This document shows positions 1 through 7,889 of a DNA stretch of 50,568 bases, piece by piece. The number at the start of each line of letters is the position of its first letter. Position 1 is the first letter of the stretch. Made by a program: the position numbers and the translations under genes. The notes under the pieces were generated by a model. That model made no database searches. It was given only the letters and a program-made list of their open reading frames with translations, and was not told where the DNA came from. Origin of the DNA: CACZQA01 sp050943615 (GTDB lineage: Bacteria; Actinomycetota; Coriobacteriia; Coriobacteriales; QAMH01); the NCBI GenBank assembly GCA_050943615.1, contig JBMNPN010000006.1, positions 1 through 50,568 on the forward strand. The letters are read 5' to 3'.

Positions 1-198
1 CCCAAGGAGAGTTTCACCTTCGATCCTGAGACAAAGCCCGAGATGGTCGAGCTGGGCGGCAACTCGAACGAGACGGCACCCGATGCCAAGTGCGCGCGGA
101 TACCCCAGGACGTGAACGCGGGCTACCACGCCCTGTTCACCGGCCCCGCCCATCCCAGCTACCTCTATCTTCCCCTCATCGACCCGAAAGAAGCGTAA
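1..198 (+). CDS. C-terminal end of an unidentified protein (partial)
   Basis: Frame 1 is open from the first base to a TAA at 196-198, giving 65 residues that end in HPSYLYLPLIDPKEA. The start lies outside the window. I do not recognise the family. The stop is only six bases before the ATG of the MFS exporter gene, so the two are probably co-transcribed. Codon use is GC-rich at third positions, as in the neighbours, which supports real coding. Confidence 0.55.
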   Translation, partial: PKESFTFDPETKPEMVELGGNSNETAPDAKCARIPQDVNAGYHALFTGPAHPSYLYLPLIDPKEA

Positions 199-204
199 AC
201 AGAC

Positions 205-2088
205 ATGGAAGGACTCTCAAAATCTCAGAAGAACATGGTCGCGGTGCTGCTGGCGGGCACGTTTCTCGCCGTGCTGAACCAGACGCTTCTGACGCCGGCG
301 CTGCCCACCATCATGCGCGACCTCTCGGTCGACGCCACCACGGTGCAGTGGCTCACCTCGGGATACTCGCTCGTCGAGGCGGTGATCATCCCGTTGGCAG
401 CCTACCTCATGGGACGCTTCAGCACGCGAAAGCTGTTCAACGGCGGGCTGACCCTGTTCGCCTGCGGCAGCGTCGTCGCCGCAATCGCGCCGAACTTCGT
501 GGTCCTGCTGGTGGGGCGCCTGATGCAGGCCTGCTGCACCGGCATACTGCTGCCCATGGCCTCCTCGCTGATCCTGCTCGCGTTCCCCAAGGAGAGGCGC
601 GGTGCCGCCATGGGCATCGTCGGCCTTGTCGTCGGGTTCGCCCCCGCCGTTGGTCCCGTCGTCTCCGGCCTGCTCATCGACGGTATCGGATGGCGTGCCC
701 TGTTCTGGGTCGTCGCGGTTCTCGCGGCGATCATCGTCGCCTGCGGAGTGGCGAAGCTCGAGAACTACGAGGGCTTCCCGCGCGGGACCTTCGATGCCGC
801 GTCGGTCGTGCTCGCCTGCCTCGGCATGGTGAGTCTGCTCTACGGTCTGTCCATCAGCACCTCGGTTGCCAATCTCGCCTTGCCGGTCGTGCTCATCCTC
901 ATCGGTGCCGTGCTCTTGGCCTTTTTCGCACGAAGGCAGCTGCGCTCGGATAGCCCCATGCTCAATCTCCGTATCCTGCGCGAGAAGAACTACCGCACCG
1001 CCGTCTCGGTGGTGGCCATCATCCAGTGCGGCTTTCTCGGCATGCAGGTGATCCTTCCCCTCTACATCCAGGGCGTGCTGGGCTATTCGGCGACGATGAG
1101 CGGCCTTGCGCTGCTCCCCGGCGCGCTGTGCGGCGCATTTGCATCGATGGCGGCGGGCAAGCTTTTCGATAGGGTGGGCATCCGCAAGGTGGCCATCACC
1201 GGAGGACTCGTCACGCTCGTCGGCTCGGTGTGCATCGTCGTCTTCGGGATGGACACGCCGTTTTGGTTCATCTGGGTTGCCTATCTCATCCTCTCCGTGG
1301 GGCTCCAGTTCGTCATGACGCCCATTAACACTTGGGGCGTGAACTCCCTCGACAACAGCGTGGTCCAGCACGCGCAGAGCCTTTCCAACACGATGAACCA
1401 GGTGGCAGGCTCGCTCGGCACCGTTCTGCTGGTGGCGCTCTCCGCCGCGGGAAGTGCCATGGCGCCTGCGGGCGCGAGTCCTGTCCAGGTGGCGTTCGAC
1501 GGGTACCACCTGGCGTTCTGCGGGTCCGCGGTGCTCTTCCTGCTGTTCTTCGTCATCGTCTTGCTCTTTGCGCGAGACAACGCTCTGCCGGTGCGCAAAG
1601 CATCCGAGAGAACCTGGTCCCTGCAGGATGCCGTCATCACCGACGTGTACTCCGTTCCCGTCGGAGCCACGGCCCTCGATGCCGCCAAGTGCCTCGTCGA
1701 CCACCGGACGAGCGGCGTTCCCGTCGTCGACGGGGAGGGGAGCGTTGCGGGCTTCGTGACGGACGGAGACATCACGCGCGCCCTGTCTGCGGGCTCGACC
1801 GACAAAACCGGGATGTACTACCTCTACACGGTGGTCTCCAAGGGCGACCTGTTCGACGAGAGCGTGCGGACGCTGTCCGAGACCCCCGTCATGGACATCG
1901 CGACCAGGCAGGTGGTCTCGATCGACGCCGACGGCGGGATCGAGAACGCGTGCAGGGTGCTCTCCGCAACGAGGATCAAGAAGGCGCCCGTGATGCGCGA
2001 TGGCAGGCTCGTGGGCGTGCTCTCCCGCTCAGACCTCATCCGCTATCTGCTGAAAAGCAGGACGCTCGAGCCGGAGGCGGGGCGCTGA
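205..2088 (+). CDS. MFS drug exporter (DHA2/EmrB type) with C-terminal CBS domain pair
   Basis: This 627-residue protein has an N-terminal 14-helix major facilitator domain (about residues 8-455). It starts with the DHA2-type segment TFLAVLNQTLLTPALPTI and has the motif-C-like stretch GFAPAVGPVVSGLL. Such proteins export drugs or other small molecules with proton exchange. After the last helix the chain continues into two CBS motifs (about 475-620), seen in SVPVGATALDAAKCLVDH, GFVTDGDITRAL and VGVLSRSDLIRYLL. CBS pairs usually bind adenine nucleotides and gate transporters or enzymes, so export may respond to energy state; this is inferred. A typical DHA2 exporter is about 450-520 residues, so the tail is an addition. 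The start follows the upstream stop by six bases. Confidence 0.85.
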   Translation: MEGLSKSQKNMVAVLLAGTFLAVLNQTLLTPALPTIMRDLSVDATTVQWLTSGYSLVEAVIIPLAAYLMGRFSTRKLFNGGLTLFACGSVVAAIAPNFVVLLVGRLMQACCTGILLPMASSLILLAFPKERRGAAMGIVGLVVGFAPAVGPVVSGLLIDGIGWRALFWVVAVLAAIIVACGVAKLENYEGFPRGTFDAASVVLACLGMVSLLYGLSISTSVANLALPVVLILIGAVLLAFFARRQLRSDSPMLNLRILREKNYRTAVSVVAIIQCGFLGMQVILPLYIQGVLGYSATMSGLALLPGALCGAFASMAAGKLFDRVGIRKVAITGGLVTLVGSVCIVVFGMDTPFWFIWVAYLILSVGLQFVMTPINTWGVNSLDNSVVQHAQSLSNTMNQVAGSLGTVLLVALSAAGSAMAPAGASPVQVAFDGYHLAFCGSAVLFLLFFVIVLLFARDNALPVRKASERTWSLQDAVITDVYSVPVGATALDAAKCLVDHRTSGVPVVDGEGSVAGFVTDGDITRALSAGSTDKTGMYYLYTVVSKGDLFDESVRTLSETPVMDIATRQVVSIDADGGIENACRVLSATRIKKAPVMRDGRLVGVLSRSDLIRYLLKSRTLEPEAGR

Positions 2089-2144
2089 CATCGCAGGCAT
2101 GCAATGAGCGAAAAGAGAGCTGAAAGTGCAAGGGGCACTGAGTG

Positions 2145-2182
2145 GGCTATAATATAGCCAGAATATTGGCTATATTAACTGG
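2145..2182. promoter_or_regulatory. Probable Phd/Doc operator
   Basis: A perfect palindrome, GGCTATA-a-TATAGCC, lies at 2145-2159. Its right half pairs again with TGGCTATA at 2167-2174 across six bases, giving three half-sites just before the ribosome binding site GGAGG (2181-2185). Phd-type antitoxins repress their own operon by binding such repeats. No binding is shown here; the call rests on position and symmetry. Confidence 0.6.
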
Positions 2183-2190
2183 AGGCAGCC

Positions 2191-2403
2191 ATGGGCGTAC
2201 TCACCATCGGCCTCGCGGAGGCGAAGAATAACTTCTCCAAGCTCACCGCTGAGATCAACCGCACCGGCAGACCGGTCACGGTCCTGAAGAACAACAAGCC
2301 CTGGGTCGTCATTCAGCCTGCCTCTGCAGCGGAGTCCGCAGAAGAGGTCGCCGTCGACTTCATGAAAGAGTACTCGTCGGTCTTCGAAGAGCTTGCGAAA
2401 TGA
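2191..2403 (+). CDS. phd: Phd/YefM-family antitoxin
   Basis: This 70-residue protein starts MGVLTIGLAEAKNNFSKLTAEI, the classic Phd/YefM pattern in which an N-terminal strand and helix form a dimeric DNA-binding fold. VTVLKNNKPWVVIQP completes that fold. The acidic C-terminal tail (residues 48-70) is the part that normally wraps the toxin. GGAGG lies six bases before the ATG. Its last codons overlap the toxin start (ATGA at 2400), typical of translational coupling. It is expected to neutralise the adjacent Doc toxin and repress the pair through the upstream palindromes. Confidence 0.85.
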   Translation: MGVLTIGLAEAKNNFSKLTAEINRTGRPVTVLKNNKPWVVIQPASAAESAEEVAVDFMKEYSSVFEELAK

Positions 2404-2780
2404 AGAGCCCCTCGATAGGTGTCGAGGATGTTTATGCCATCCATGTCCGGTCGATTGAGATGTTCGGCGGTACGGACGGCGTGAGGGACGTCGGGCTGCT
2501 CGAGTCGGCGGTTGCCCAGCCGTGGCAAACCTTCGACGGGTCCGAACTTTATCCGACTTCCGAGGAGAAAGCGTGCAGGCTCGCTTTCGGCATCGTTTCC
2601 AACCACCCCTTTGTCGACGGCAACAAGCGCACCGGTGCCGCTTGCCTCGGTGCCGCCCTCAGGATGTCGGGGTTCGACTTCAGTCCCGACCCCTCGGATT
2701 TTCTGAACGTGATGCTCTCTCTTGCCAGTGGGGAACTGGGCTATGAACAGCTGTTCGACTGGGTCAGGCGGCAAATTTAA
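2400..2780 (+). CDS. doc: Doc-type Fic-fold toxin
   Basis: This 126-residue Fic/Doc protein carries the motif HPFVDGNKRTG at residues 69-79, a good match to HxFx(D/N)(A/G)NKR. Doc toxins phosphorylate elongation factor Tu and stop translation, using this histidine loop. The N-terminal part (MFGGTDGVRDVGLLESAVAQP) is the usual death-on-curing signature. Length is that of phage P1 Doc (126 residues). It is translationally coupled to phd. No defect is visible, so it is probably functional. Confidence 0.87.
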   Translation: MKSPSIGVEDVYAIHVRSIEMFGGTDGVRDVGLLESAVAQPWQTFDGSELYPTSEEKACRLAFGIVSNHPFVDGNKRTGAACLGAALRMSGFDFSPDPSDFLNVMLSLASGELGYEQLFDWVRRQI

Positions 2781-2818
2781 CTTCCAGATGTCTGTGATGG
2801 GGGAGGATAGTTCCTTTT

Positions 2819-3044
2819 CATCGAGAGGCCCCTGGTGGTCGACCACGTGGCGGGTTTCGGCGCACGGTGCGTCGAGAGGGCCTTGGTGGTCGACCACGTC
2901 CCCTGGTTCGATGCGGATTCCAGCCGGTAGCTCGACCACGTGGGCAGGTTCGATGCGCATTCTGCATCGAGAGGCCCCTGGTGGTCGACCACGTGGCGGG
3001 TTTCGGCGCACGGTGCGTCGAGAGGGCCTTGGTGGTCGACCACG
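2819..3044. repeat. Phased palindrome array 1 (cores GTGGTCGACCAC)
   Basis: An 80-bp block at 2819-2898 is repeated without change at 2965-3044. Each block holds two copies of GTGGTCGACCAC, ending at 2846, 2897, 2992 and 3043. A half-core (TCGACCAC) ends at 2939. Successive core ends are 51, 42, 53 and 51 bp apart, close to whole turns of the helix. The array fills the gap between the converging doc and the minus-strand membrane protein gene. The 39-bp spacer and the 51/95 spacing recur at 31101-31450. Confidence 0.9.
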
Positions 3045-3066
3045 CCCTCTACATGACGTGACAGCC

Positions 3067-3732
3067 TCAGATCACGAACAGCACGTACAGCAGCGGCAGT
3101 GCCTTGCGGTAGTCTCGCCCCACGAGGAGGTAGGCGGCGCCGAACAGGAAGCCGGCGGCCGCGGTGAGCAGCCCCACGCCCACGCTGCTCTTGGACATGA
3201 TGTGCCCCAGTCCCCACGTGAGCGCCAGGATGATGCCGCCGTAGGGAATGGCCTCGTGCTTGAACCAGACCTCGCAGGCCATCTGCCCGAAGATGATGAT
3301 GAGCGAGAGCAGGAACGTCTCAGCAAGGTAGTAGATGTACTGAAAGACGAAGAGCAGCGGCCCATGGCTCTGGAGCTCTATCGCCGGTCTGAAACCGCCC
3401 CAGTCCATCCACTGCGCGGCGAGCATGACCACCACGCACAGAGCGATGCCTGCCCACTGTCGCAGGCTTAGCTTGCAGCGCTTCTCCCAGAGGTCGAATC
3501 CATATGCGCGGCGCGCGTAGCGGATGACGAGGTAGCCTACCAGCACCCAGACCGCAGACGTGACCAGCCAGTGGATGATGTTCTGTCCGGTGCTGAGCGA
3601 GTCAACCGAAAGGCCCATCGCGGGCTCGATGAGGTATGCCAGCACCAGCTCGAAGGCGAATCCTGCAAACGCGAGCAGCGCAAGGGCCAGGTAGTCGCTG
3701 CCCTTTGCCTGTTTCGTTCCCTGTGTATCCAT
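3067..3732 (-). CDS. Multi-pass membrane protein, possibly CPBP-protease-like
   Basis: This 221-residue protein has about six hydrophobic helices. The C-terminal half has the sequence LIIIFGQMACEVWFKHEAIP followed by LALTWGLGHIM. The glutamate and the later helix-borne histidine recall CPBP (CAAX-protease/bacteriocin-processing) membrane proteins, but the diagnostic EExxxR motif is not clear, so the family is tentative. The gene stands alone on the minus strand with AGGGGC before its ATG. It converges on the palindrome array and doc. Function unknown. Confidence 0.6.
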   Translation of the reverse strand: MDTQGTKQAKGSDYLALALLAFAGFAFELVLAYLIEPAMGLSVDSLSTGQNIIHWLVTSAVWVLVGYLVIRYARRAYGFDLWEKRCKLSLRQWAGIALCVVVMLAAQWMDWGGFRPAIELQSHGPLLFVFQYIYYLAETFLLSLIIIFGQMACEVWFKHEAIPYGGIILALTWGLGHIMSKSSVGVGLLTAAAGFLFGAAYLLVGRDYRKALPLLYVLFVI

Positions 3733-3873
3733 GACGCCCCTATCGTCGGAATGATTCCATTATATATCGACATCGGCTTTCCGCAGGTCGTCGGCGTGAT
3801 TCGCGATGAGCTGCGAGTCTGCGGAATGCTCGGGGCTCTTCTCTGTGAGCTGGCATCGGTTTTCCAGCACTGC

Positions 3874-3939
3874 ATGCAATTCAGGTAGCTCCAGATGCAA
3901 CTCGGTGCAAATCGAAAGCAACATTATGCAACTTGGTGC
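3874..3939. promoter_or_regulatory. Phased direct repeats, candidate LytTR sites
   Basis: ATGCAACTCGGTGC (3895-3908) and ATGCAACTTGGTGC (3926-3939) differ at one base and start 31 bp apart. A weaker copy, ATGCAATTCAGG, begins 21 bp upstream of the first at 3874. The offsets of 21 and 31 bp are two and three helical turns. LytTR proteins bind paired direct repeats upstream of their own operons, and a LytTR gene begins at 4089. The link is inferred. Confidence 0.45.
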
Positions 3940-3980
3940 TTTGCGACATATCGGCTGCATGTTGAACCGTACACTATGGT

Positions 3981-3996
3981 CATCAAGTACTTGATG
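3981..3996. promoter_or_regulatory. 16-bp perfect palindrome upstream of the LytTR gene
   Basis: CATCAAGTACTTGATG is a perfect 16-bp dyad. A second, 13-bp dyad (CCACTT-c-AAGTGG) follows at 4009-4021. Both lie between the phased repeats and the LytTR start. They could be a repressor site or hairpins in the leader; the sequence does not decide which. Confidence 0.4.
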
Positions 3997-4088
3997 GAAC
4001 AACCTCCACCACTTCAAGTGGCGGGTTATGCCGAGAAGGTTTCCGGCGCGGGGAGCCGGAAGGGGACAGGCGATGAGAGGCGAACACG

Positions 4089-4544
4089 ATGGACGTCAAG
4101 GTGATAGAGGAGGAGGGACGCAAGGAGATCGAGGTGACCATCAGGTCGGCACCCAACGATCCCCTCGCAACCCGGCTGGCAAACCGTATCCGCGCAGGGT
4201 TGGGACGGCTCATCGGGTTCGCGCCCGATGGGTCTGCGAAAAGAAAGATCATCCCGCTGACCCACGTGCTGTTCGTCGAGGTAAGCGAGCGCAGGACCTG
4301 GGTCGTCACCGACACCGGCGAGCGCTTGGAGAGCCCCATGAGGCTCTACGAGCTCGAAGCGATGCTGGAAGGCACCGAGTTCATCCGCATTTCGCGCCAG
4401 GTCATCGTGAACTTCGATCGCGTGGAGGGAATCAGGCCCGAGCCCAACGGCCGCATGGTCCTCGAGCTTCCGGCAGGACAGCTCGTCGTCGTGAACAGGA
4501 GCTATGCGATGGATGTGAAAAAGAAGATCGGCATCGGGATCTGA
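4089..4544 (+). CDS. LytTR-domain DNA-binding regulator
   Basis: This 151-residue protein has no receiver domain. The LytTR fold fills the C-terminal two thirds (about 50-148): THVLFVEVSERRTWVVTDTG, then MRLYELEAMLEGTEFIRISR and VIVNFDRVEGI, ending NRSYAMDVKKKIGI. LytTR domains bind direct repeats with beta strands. Stand-alone versions are usually paired with a small membrane protein that antagonises them, and such a gene follows 72 bp downstream. The pair is likely an autoregulated switch answering an envelope signal. GAGAGG precedes the ATG by about ten bases. Confidence 0.85.
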   Translation: MDVKVIEEEGRKEIEVTIRSAPNDPLATRLANRIRAGLGRLIGFAPDGSAKRKIIPLTHVLFVEVSERRTWVVTDTGERLESPMRLYELEAMLEGTEFIRISRQVIVNFDRVEGIRPEPNGRMVLELPAGQLVVVNRSYAMDVKKKIGIGI

Positions 4545-4616
4545 GAACGAGACAGATATTGCCATTTCCTATTTCCGCTCCCGTGGAGGGGAGCGCAGGC
4601 CAAGGAGATGATCACC

Positions 4617-5114
4617 ATGAAGAAAGACAGCAACGAGAAGCGCAAGGCCACCATCTTTTCCGAAGACGAGAAACGGACCGTGGGGCAAGCTGTTTCCACA
4701 GGATTTTTCACGGGCAGCGGGATTGCCGTCGTGATGCTCATTGTCTTCATTGTTTTGGGTCTGATATTCGCAGGGCCTGTTGAGGGGATTCTCCTCGCCC
4801 TGTCGTTGATCATCGCCGGCATCGCGGGAGGCATCCTCCAGCAGCTCTTCTTCAACTACCTGCCCGCTTTCCGCATGTCCTATCCAGTGCGAATCTTCTT
4901 GTTCAGCATCTCGTACTTTGCTGTTCTGATTGGCTGCGCGTTCCTGGGGGACTGGTTCCCGAAGGACAATGTAGGGGCATGGATTCTCTTCGTGGTGATC
5001 TTCCTGGCGATCCTGCTGGTGCTGACGCTGGTTATCGGTCACAGCCTCACGATGAGGGGCATCGAGTACAAGGCCAAGCTCGACGACTACCACAAGTCCC
5101 GCAAAAGCGAGTGA
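4617..5114 (+). CDS. Small four-helix membrane protein paired with LytTR (DUF3021-like)
   Basis: This 165-residue protein has four hydrophobic segments (about 30-50, 57-75, 90-112, 122-142) with charged ends, the build of the DUF3021-type proteins found beside LytTR regulators. I chose the ATG at 4617 because AAGGAG at 4602-4607 is nine bases before it; an ATG at 4608 directly abuts that site. By family analogy it may hold the LytTR protein at the membrane or inhibit it. The family name is by length, topology and context, not by a motif. Confidence 0.65.
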   Translation: MKKDSNEKRKATIFSEDEKRTVGQAVSTGFFTGSGIAVVMLIVFIVLGLIFAGPVEGILLALSLIIAGIAGGILQQLFFNYLPAFRMSYPVRIFLFSISYFAVLIGCAFLGDWFPKDNVGAWILFVVIFLAILLVLTLVIGHSLTMRGIEYKAKLDDYHKSRKSE

Positions 5115-5166
5115 ACTGCGATTCGAGGGAATAGCCGAAGCCGAGCGCGGTTCGTCGGTACGGTCT

Positions 5167-5194
5167 GCTCCCGGTGGCGCACGCCACCGGGAGC
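5167..5194 (+). terminator. Hairpin after the LytTR operon
   Basis: GCTCCCGGTGGCG (5167-5179) pairs perfectly with CGCCACCGGGAGC (5182-5194) around a two-base gap. This very stable stem lies about 50 bp after the membrane protein stop and is followed by a modest pyrimidine run (TTCTCC). Confidence 0.7.
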
Positions 5195-5305
5195 TTCTCC
5201 ATGGTAATCACAGGCGTTTCACACTGTTCACATCAGCTCGTTTGTGGAGTCGCACGTTCTTCTCACAATCACCGGCCAGACTGGTGAAATGACAGAAAAG
5301 AGGGG

Positions 5306-6373
5306 TCAAGCTGTGATCCGTCCGACCAAATCACCTGGCGAAGTTCGATCCATGCTGCCTGAAGCGCAGGTTCCCTGATTATCGAGCACCGAGAAGTAAC
5401 GCTCGATATCTTCTGTGTGTATTTCGGAGCCGATGAAGGTCACTTGAGCTTCAGTCTGCGGTGGGAAGCCCGACACTACCCATTGCTTGTCGACGAGGTC
5501 GAACCGAATCCACTCCCCGGGCGTTCCACACGACAGGCACCCCTTTGCTCGTGGGACGTCTCCAAACGCGCCCATGGCAGTAAGCTCCAGAATCATCAGC
5601 AGGTGCACTGGCGTGGGCAGCTCTACTCCATGCAGCGAAAAGGTCACCATCTCATCGACATGATGGTTATGGCTGTGGTCGCACTCAAGATCGTCCTGAT
5701 GGTCGCGGTCAAGGTTACAGTCATGGTCATGATCATGAGTGTGCTCTTGCGCTTGGTCGTGGGCCCGTCCCTCATCGGTGGCAAACGTCTCCAAAAACGC
5801 CTCCCACCAGCGAGTATCGTGCTCTTGGTAATCGCCCCATACGATTTCTGCACTGGAGTTCAGCTCGGAAAGCTCATGCACGTACGGTTTCACATCGTCC
5901 TCGGTCAGGTCCTCTGACTTGCTCAGTATGATAGTCGATGAGCTTCTCACCTGGTCGAGATATATATCGTCATAGGCGTCTTTCTGACTGAAAAACGCTC
6001 GCGCATCCACCATAGTGACCGGTCTTAGCATGCGAATCTGCTCGTATTCCAGGTTCTCTATGTTCTCGATCAGCGTGCCCAGCCTCGCAACTCCGGTGGG
6101 TTCCACGATCAGAACGTCAGGATTCACCGAGGCTGAGATGGTCACCAAATTGGTCAGAAAGTCCGCTTTACCCGTGCAGCACACGCAATTCTCGGAAAGT
6201 TCCCACACCTGCATCTGGCTAGATTCTTGCTTGAGCACACGCGCATCGATGTCCGTCTCACCAAACTCGTTTTCGAAAATGGCGAAATTACGTTCAGGCA
6301 ATGCGGCTACCAAACGCTTTATGAAAGTTGTTTTTCCGGCACCGAGAAAACCGGACACGATAAAAACTTTCAT
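5306..6373 (-). CDS. CobW/COG0523 G3E-family GTPase with His-rich metal-binding stretch
   Basis: This 355-residue G3E GTPase has the P-loop GFLGAGKTTFIKRL (about residues 8-21), NEFGETDID (switch) and the family metal motif CVCC in ENCVCCTGK (about 61-69). LSKSEDL stands for the guanine-specificity motif. COG0523 proteins deliver metals, mostly zinc or cobalt, to target proteins with GTP hydrolysis. Between the GTPase and C-terminal domains lies a linker dense in His and Asp (HTHDHDHDCN, then HSHNHHVDE), suited to holding metal. The C-terminal domain begins near VTFSLHGVELP. It stands alone. The metal cannot be told from sequence; zinc is the commonest answer for His-rich members. Confidence 0.85.
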   Translation of the reverse strand: MKVFIVSGFLGAGKTTFIKRLVAALPERNFAIFENEFGETDIDARVLKQESSQMQVWELSENCVCCTGKADFLTNLVTISASVNPDVLIVEPTGVARLGTLIENIENLEYEQIRMLRPVTMVDARAFFSQKDAYDDIYLDQVRSSSTIILSKSEDLTEDDVKPYVHELSELNSSAEIVWGDYQEHDTRWWEAFLETFATDEGRAHDQAQEHTHDHDHDCNLDRDHQDDLECDHSHNHHVDEMVTFSLHGVELPTPVHLLMILELTAMGAFGDVPRAKGCLSCGTPGEWIRFDLVDKQWVVSGFPPQTEAQVTFIGSEIHTEDIERYFSVLDNQGTCASGSMDRTSPGDLVGRITA

Positions 6374-6452
6374 GCTGCCCTTCTTCTCAATGAGCGCAAG
6401 CGGACCTTCAGGTCAAGAGATGTGCCTCTTTTCGGACTCGCTTGCGAAGAGA

Positions 6453-6484
6453 GCCCGGCAAGTAGTTCACAGTGCCTGCCGGGC
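6453..6484 (-). terminator. Possible terminator of the alcohol dehydrogenase gene
   Basis: GCCCGGCA (6453-6460) pairs with TGCCGGGC (6477-6484) over a 16-base loop, about 56 bp past the stop of the minus-strand dehydrogenase. There is no strong T-run, so the assignment is moderate. Confidence 0.4.
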
Positions 6485-6539
6485 GCTCTGCCAAGGTTTC
6501 TAAGTGGCTATTCCGCCAAAGCGCAGATTGTAAGTGCCA

Positions 6540-7598
6540 TTACTCCCAAACAACGACGGGTTTGATAAGGTCTGCTGGCTTTTCGCGCATGAGCTCAAGC
6601 GCCTCGGCCACATGTTCCTTGCCGTGGAACACGTGGGTCACTTCCTTGTGGATGTCCACACGGCCGTTGACAACCAGAGCGGCCAGCTTTTCCATGCGCA
6701 AGCGACCACCGGGCATCAGACCACCGGAGATGACCTTGTTGCCCATGCCGGCGCCCCACTCGACACGCGGGATCTTGATGTAGTCACCCTTGCCCAGGTA
6801 GTTCACCGAGCCGATGCGCCCGCCCGGCTTCAAGCACTTTACGGCCTCGGCAAAAGTGTCCACCGTACCACCGGCGATGCAGACGCGGTCGACACCCTTG
6901 CCGTCGGTCATTTGCAAGACCTGATCGGAAATAGGGCCGTCTTTGTAGCTGATGAACTCGTCAGCGCCATACGCGGCGGCAACTTCTCTGGAAATCGGGC
7001 GGGAACCGACGCAGATAATGCGGCTCGCACCACGGAGAGCGGTCCCTCTCACAGCCATCAAACCAACGGCACCAATGCCGATGACCAACACGGTGTCACC
7101 GAACTGAACGTCAGCCTGTTCGACCGCATGGAAGCCGGTGGGAACCATATCGGAAAGTATGCAGGCGTCAATTGGATCGATGCTCTCGGGCAAGTGAGCC
7201 AAGTTGCCATCGGCATCGTTCACATGGAAGAAGTCAGCGAACACACCGTCCTTGAAATTGGAGAACTTCCAACCTGCCAACATGCCGCCAGAATGCTGTT
7301 GCCATCCAGCCTGCGCTTCCTCGGAGTTCCAGTCGGGGGTGATAGCTGGGACGATAACCTTATCACCCGGCTTGAAATCTTTAACTTCCGAGCCAACTTC
7401 GACAACCTCAGCCGAGCATTCATGACCCAGAATCATGTTTTTTCGCTCGCCGATGGCGCCTTCGTAGACCGTGTGCACATCGGACGTGCAGAGAGCTACT
7501 GCCAGAGGTTTGCAGATTGCGTCCATGGGTCCGCATGCGGGCTTCTCCTTCTCAATCCAATCTGCCTCGCCGATCTTCAACATCGCATAGCCTTTCAT
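6540..7598 (-). CDS. NADP-dependent secondary alcohol dehydrogenase (zinc MDR family)
   Basis: This 352-residue protein aligns along its length with the Thermoanaerobacter brockii secondary alcohol dehydrogenase as I recall it, including MKGYAML at the start, NMILGHE, HSGGMLAGWKFSN and PGGRLRME. The catalytic zinc ligands are present as Cys37, His59 and Asp150. The NADP pocket residues Gly198, Ser199, Arg200 and Tyr218 are kept, so NADP(H) is the likely cofactor. The enzyme interconverts secondary alcohols and ketones in the cytosol. AAGGAGGT lies before the ATG. It is the first gene downstream of the MocR gene and probably its target, with tandem repeats in its promoter region. Confidence 0.9.
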   Translation of the reverse strand: MKGYAMLKIGEADWIEKEKPACGPMDAICKPLAVALCTSDVHTVYEGAIGERKNMILGHECSAEVVEVGSEVKDFKPGDKVIVPAITPDWNSEEAQAGWQQHSGGMLAGWKFSNFKDGVFADFFHVNDADGNLAHLPESIDPIDACILSDMVPTGFHAVEQADVQFGDTVLVIGIGAVGLMAVRGTALRGASRIICVGSRPISREVAAAYGADEFISYKDGPISDQVLQMTDGKGVDRVCIAGGTVDTFAEAVKCLKPGGRIGSVNYLGKGDYIKIPRVEWGAGMGNKVISGGLMPGGRLRMEKLAALVVNGRVDIHKEVTHVFHGKEHVAEALELMREKPADLIKPVVVWE

Positions 7599-7658
7599 GG
7601 CCTACCTCCTTCTGACCTCATTGGGTCTCCAGCCCAGGCAGGGACGTTTCGGTCTGCC

Positions 7659-7700
7659 TGGTTTGCCGGTACATCTGCATGGTTTACCGGCACATCTGCG
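7659..7700. promoter_or_regulatory. Tandem 21-bp repeats upstream of the dehydrogenase, candidate MocR site
   Basis: TGGTTTGCCGGTACATCTGC(A) at 7659-7679 is followed head-to-tail by TGGTTTACCGGCACATCTGC(G) at 7680-7700, with three differences in 21 positions. The period is two helical turns. MocR regulators bind direct repeats, and the MocR gene lies next to this region, so this is a reasonable operator for the dehydrogenase. Confidence 0.5.
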
Positions 7701-7889
7701 ATGTCTTGGATTGTATGGAGGGTACCGAATTCCGCCCAGCGCCATTTCTTGAAGAAAATCCTGGGTCACTTACAGGTCTGCATGTCGGGCAAAGTACGAA
7801 GCGTATGAATGGGGCAAACATTGAAATCTGCGTGCTCGACATCGACGAGGATTGCGCCAAGGTCCCATCCTGCAATCAATGAGCACGTA

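Noticed and set aside
217..1704. 495-codon minus-strand frame opposite the MFS gene
   Set aside because: His/Asp/Gln-rich composition typical of a shadow frame, while the plus strand encodes a clear transporter.
2819..3044. CRISPR array
   Set aside because: Only a few units, the spacers are conserved rather than unique, the cores are perfect palindromes and no cas gene is present.
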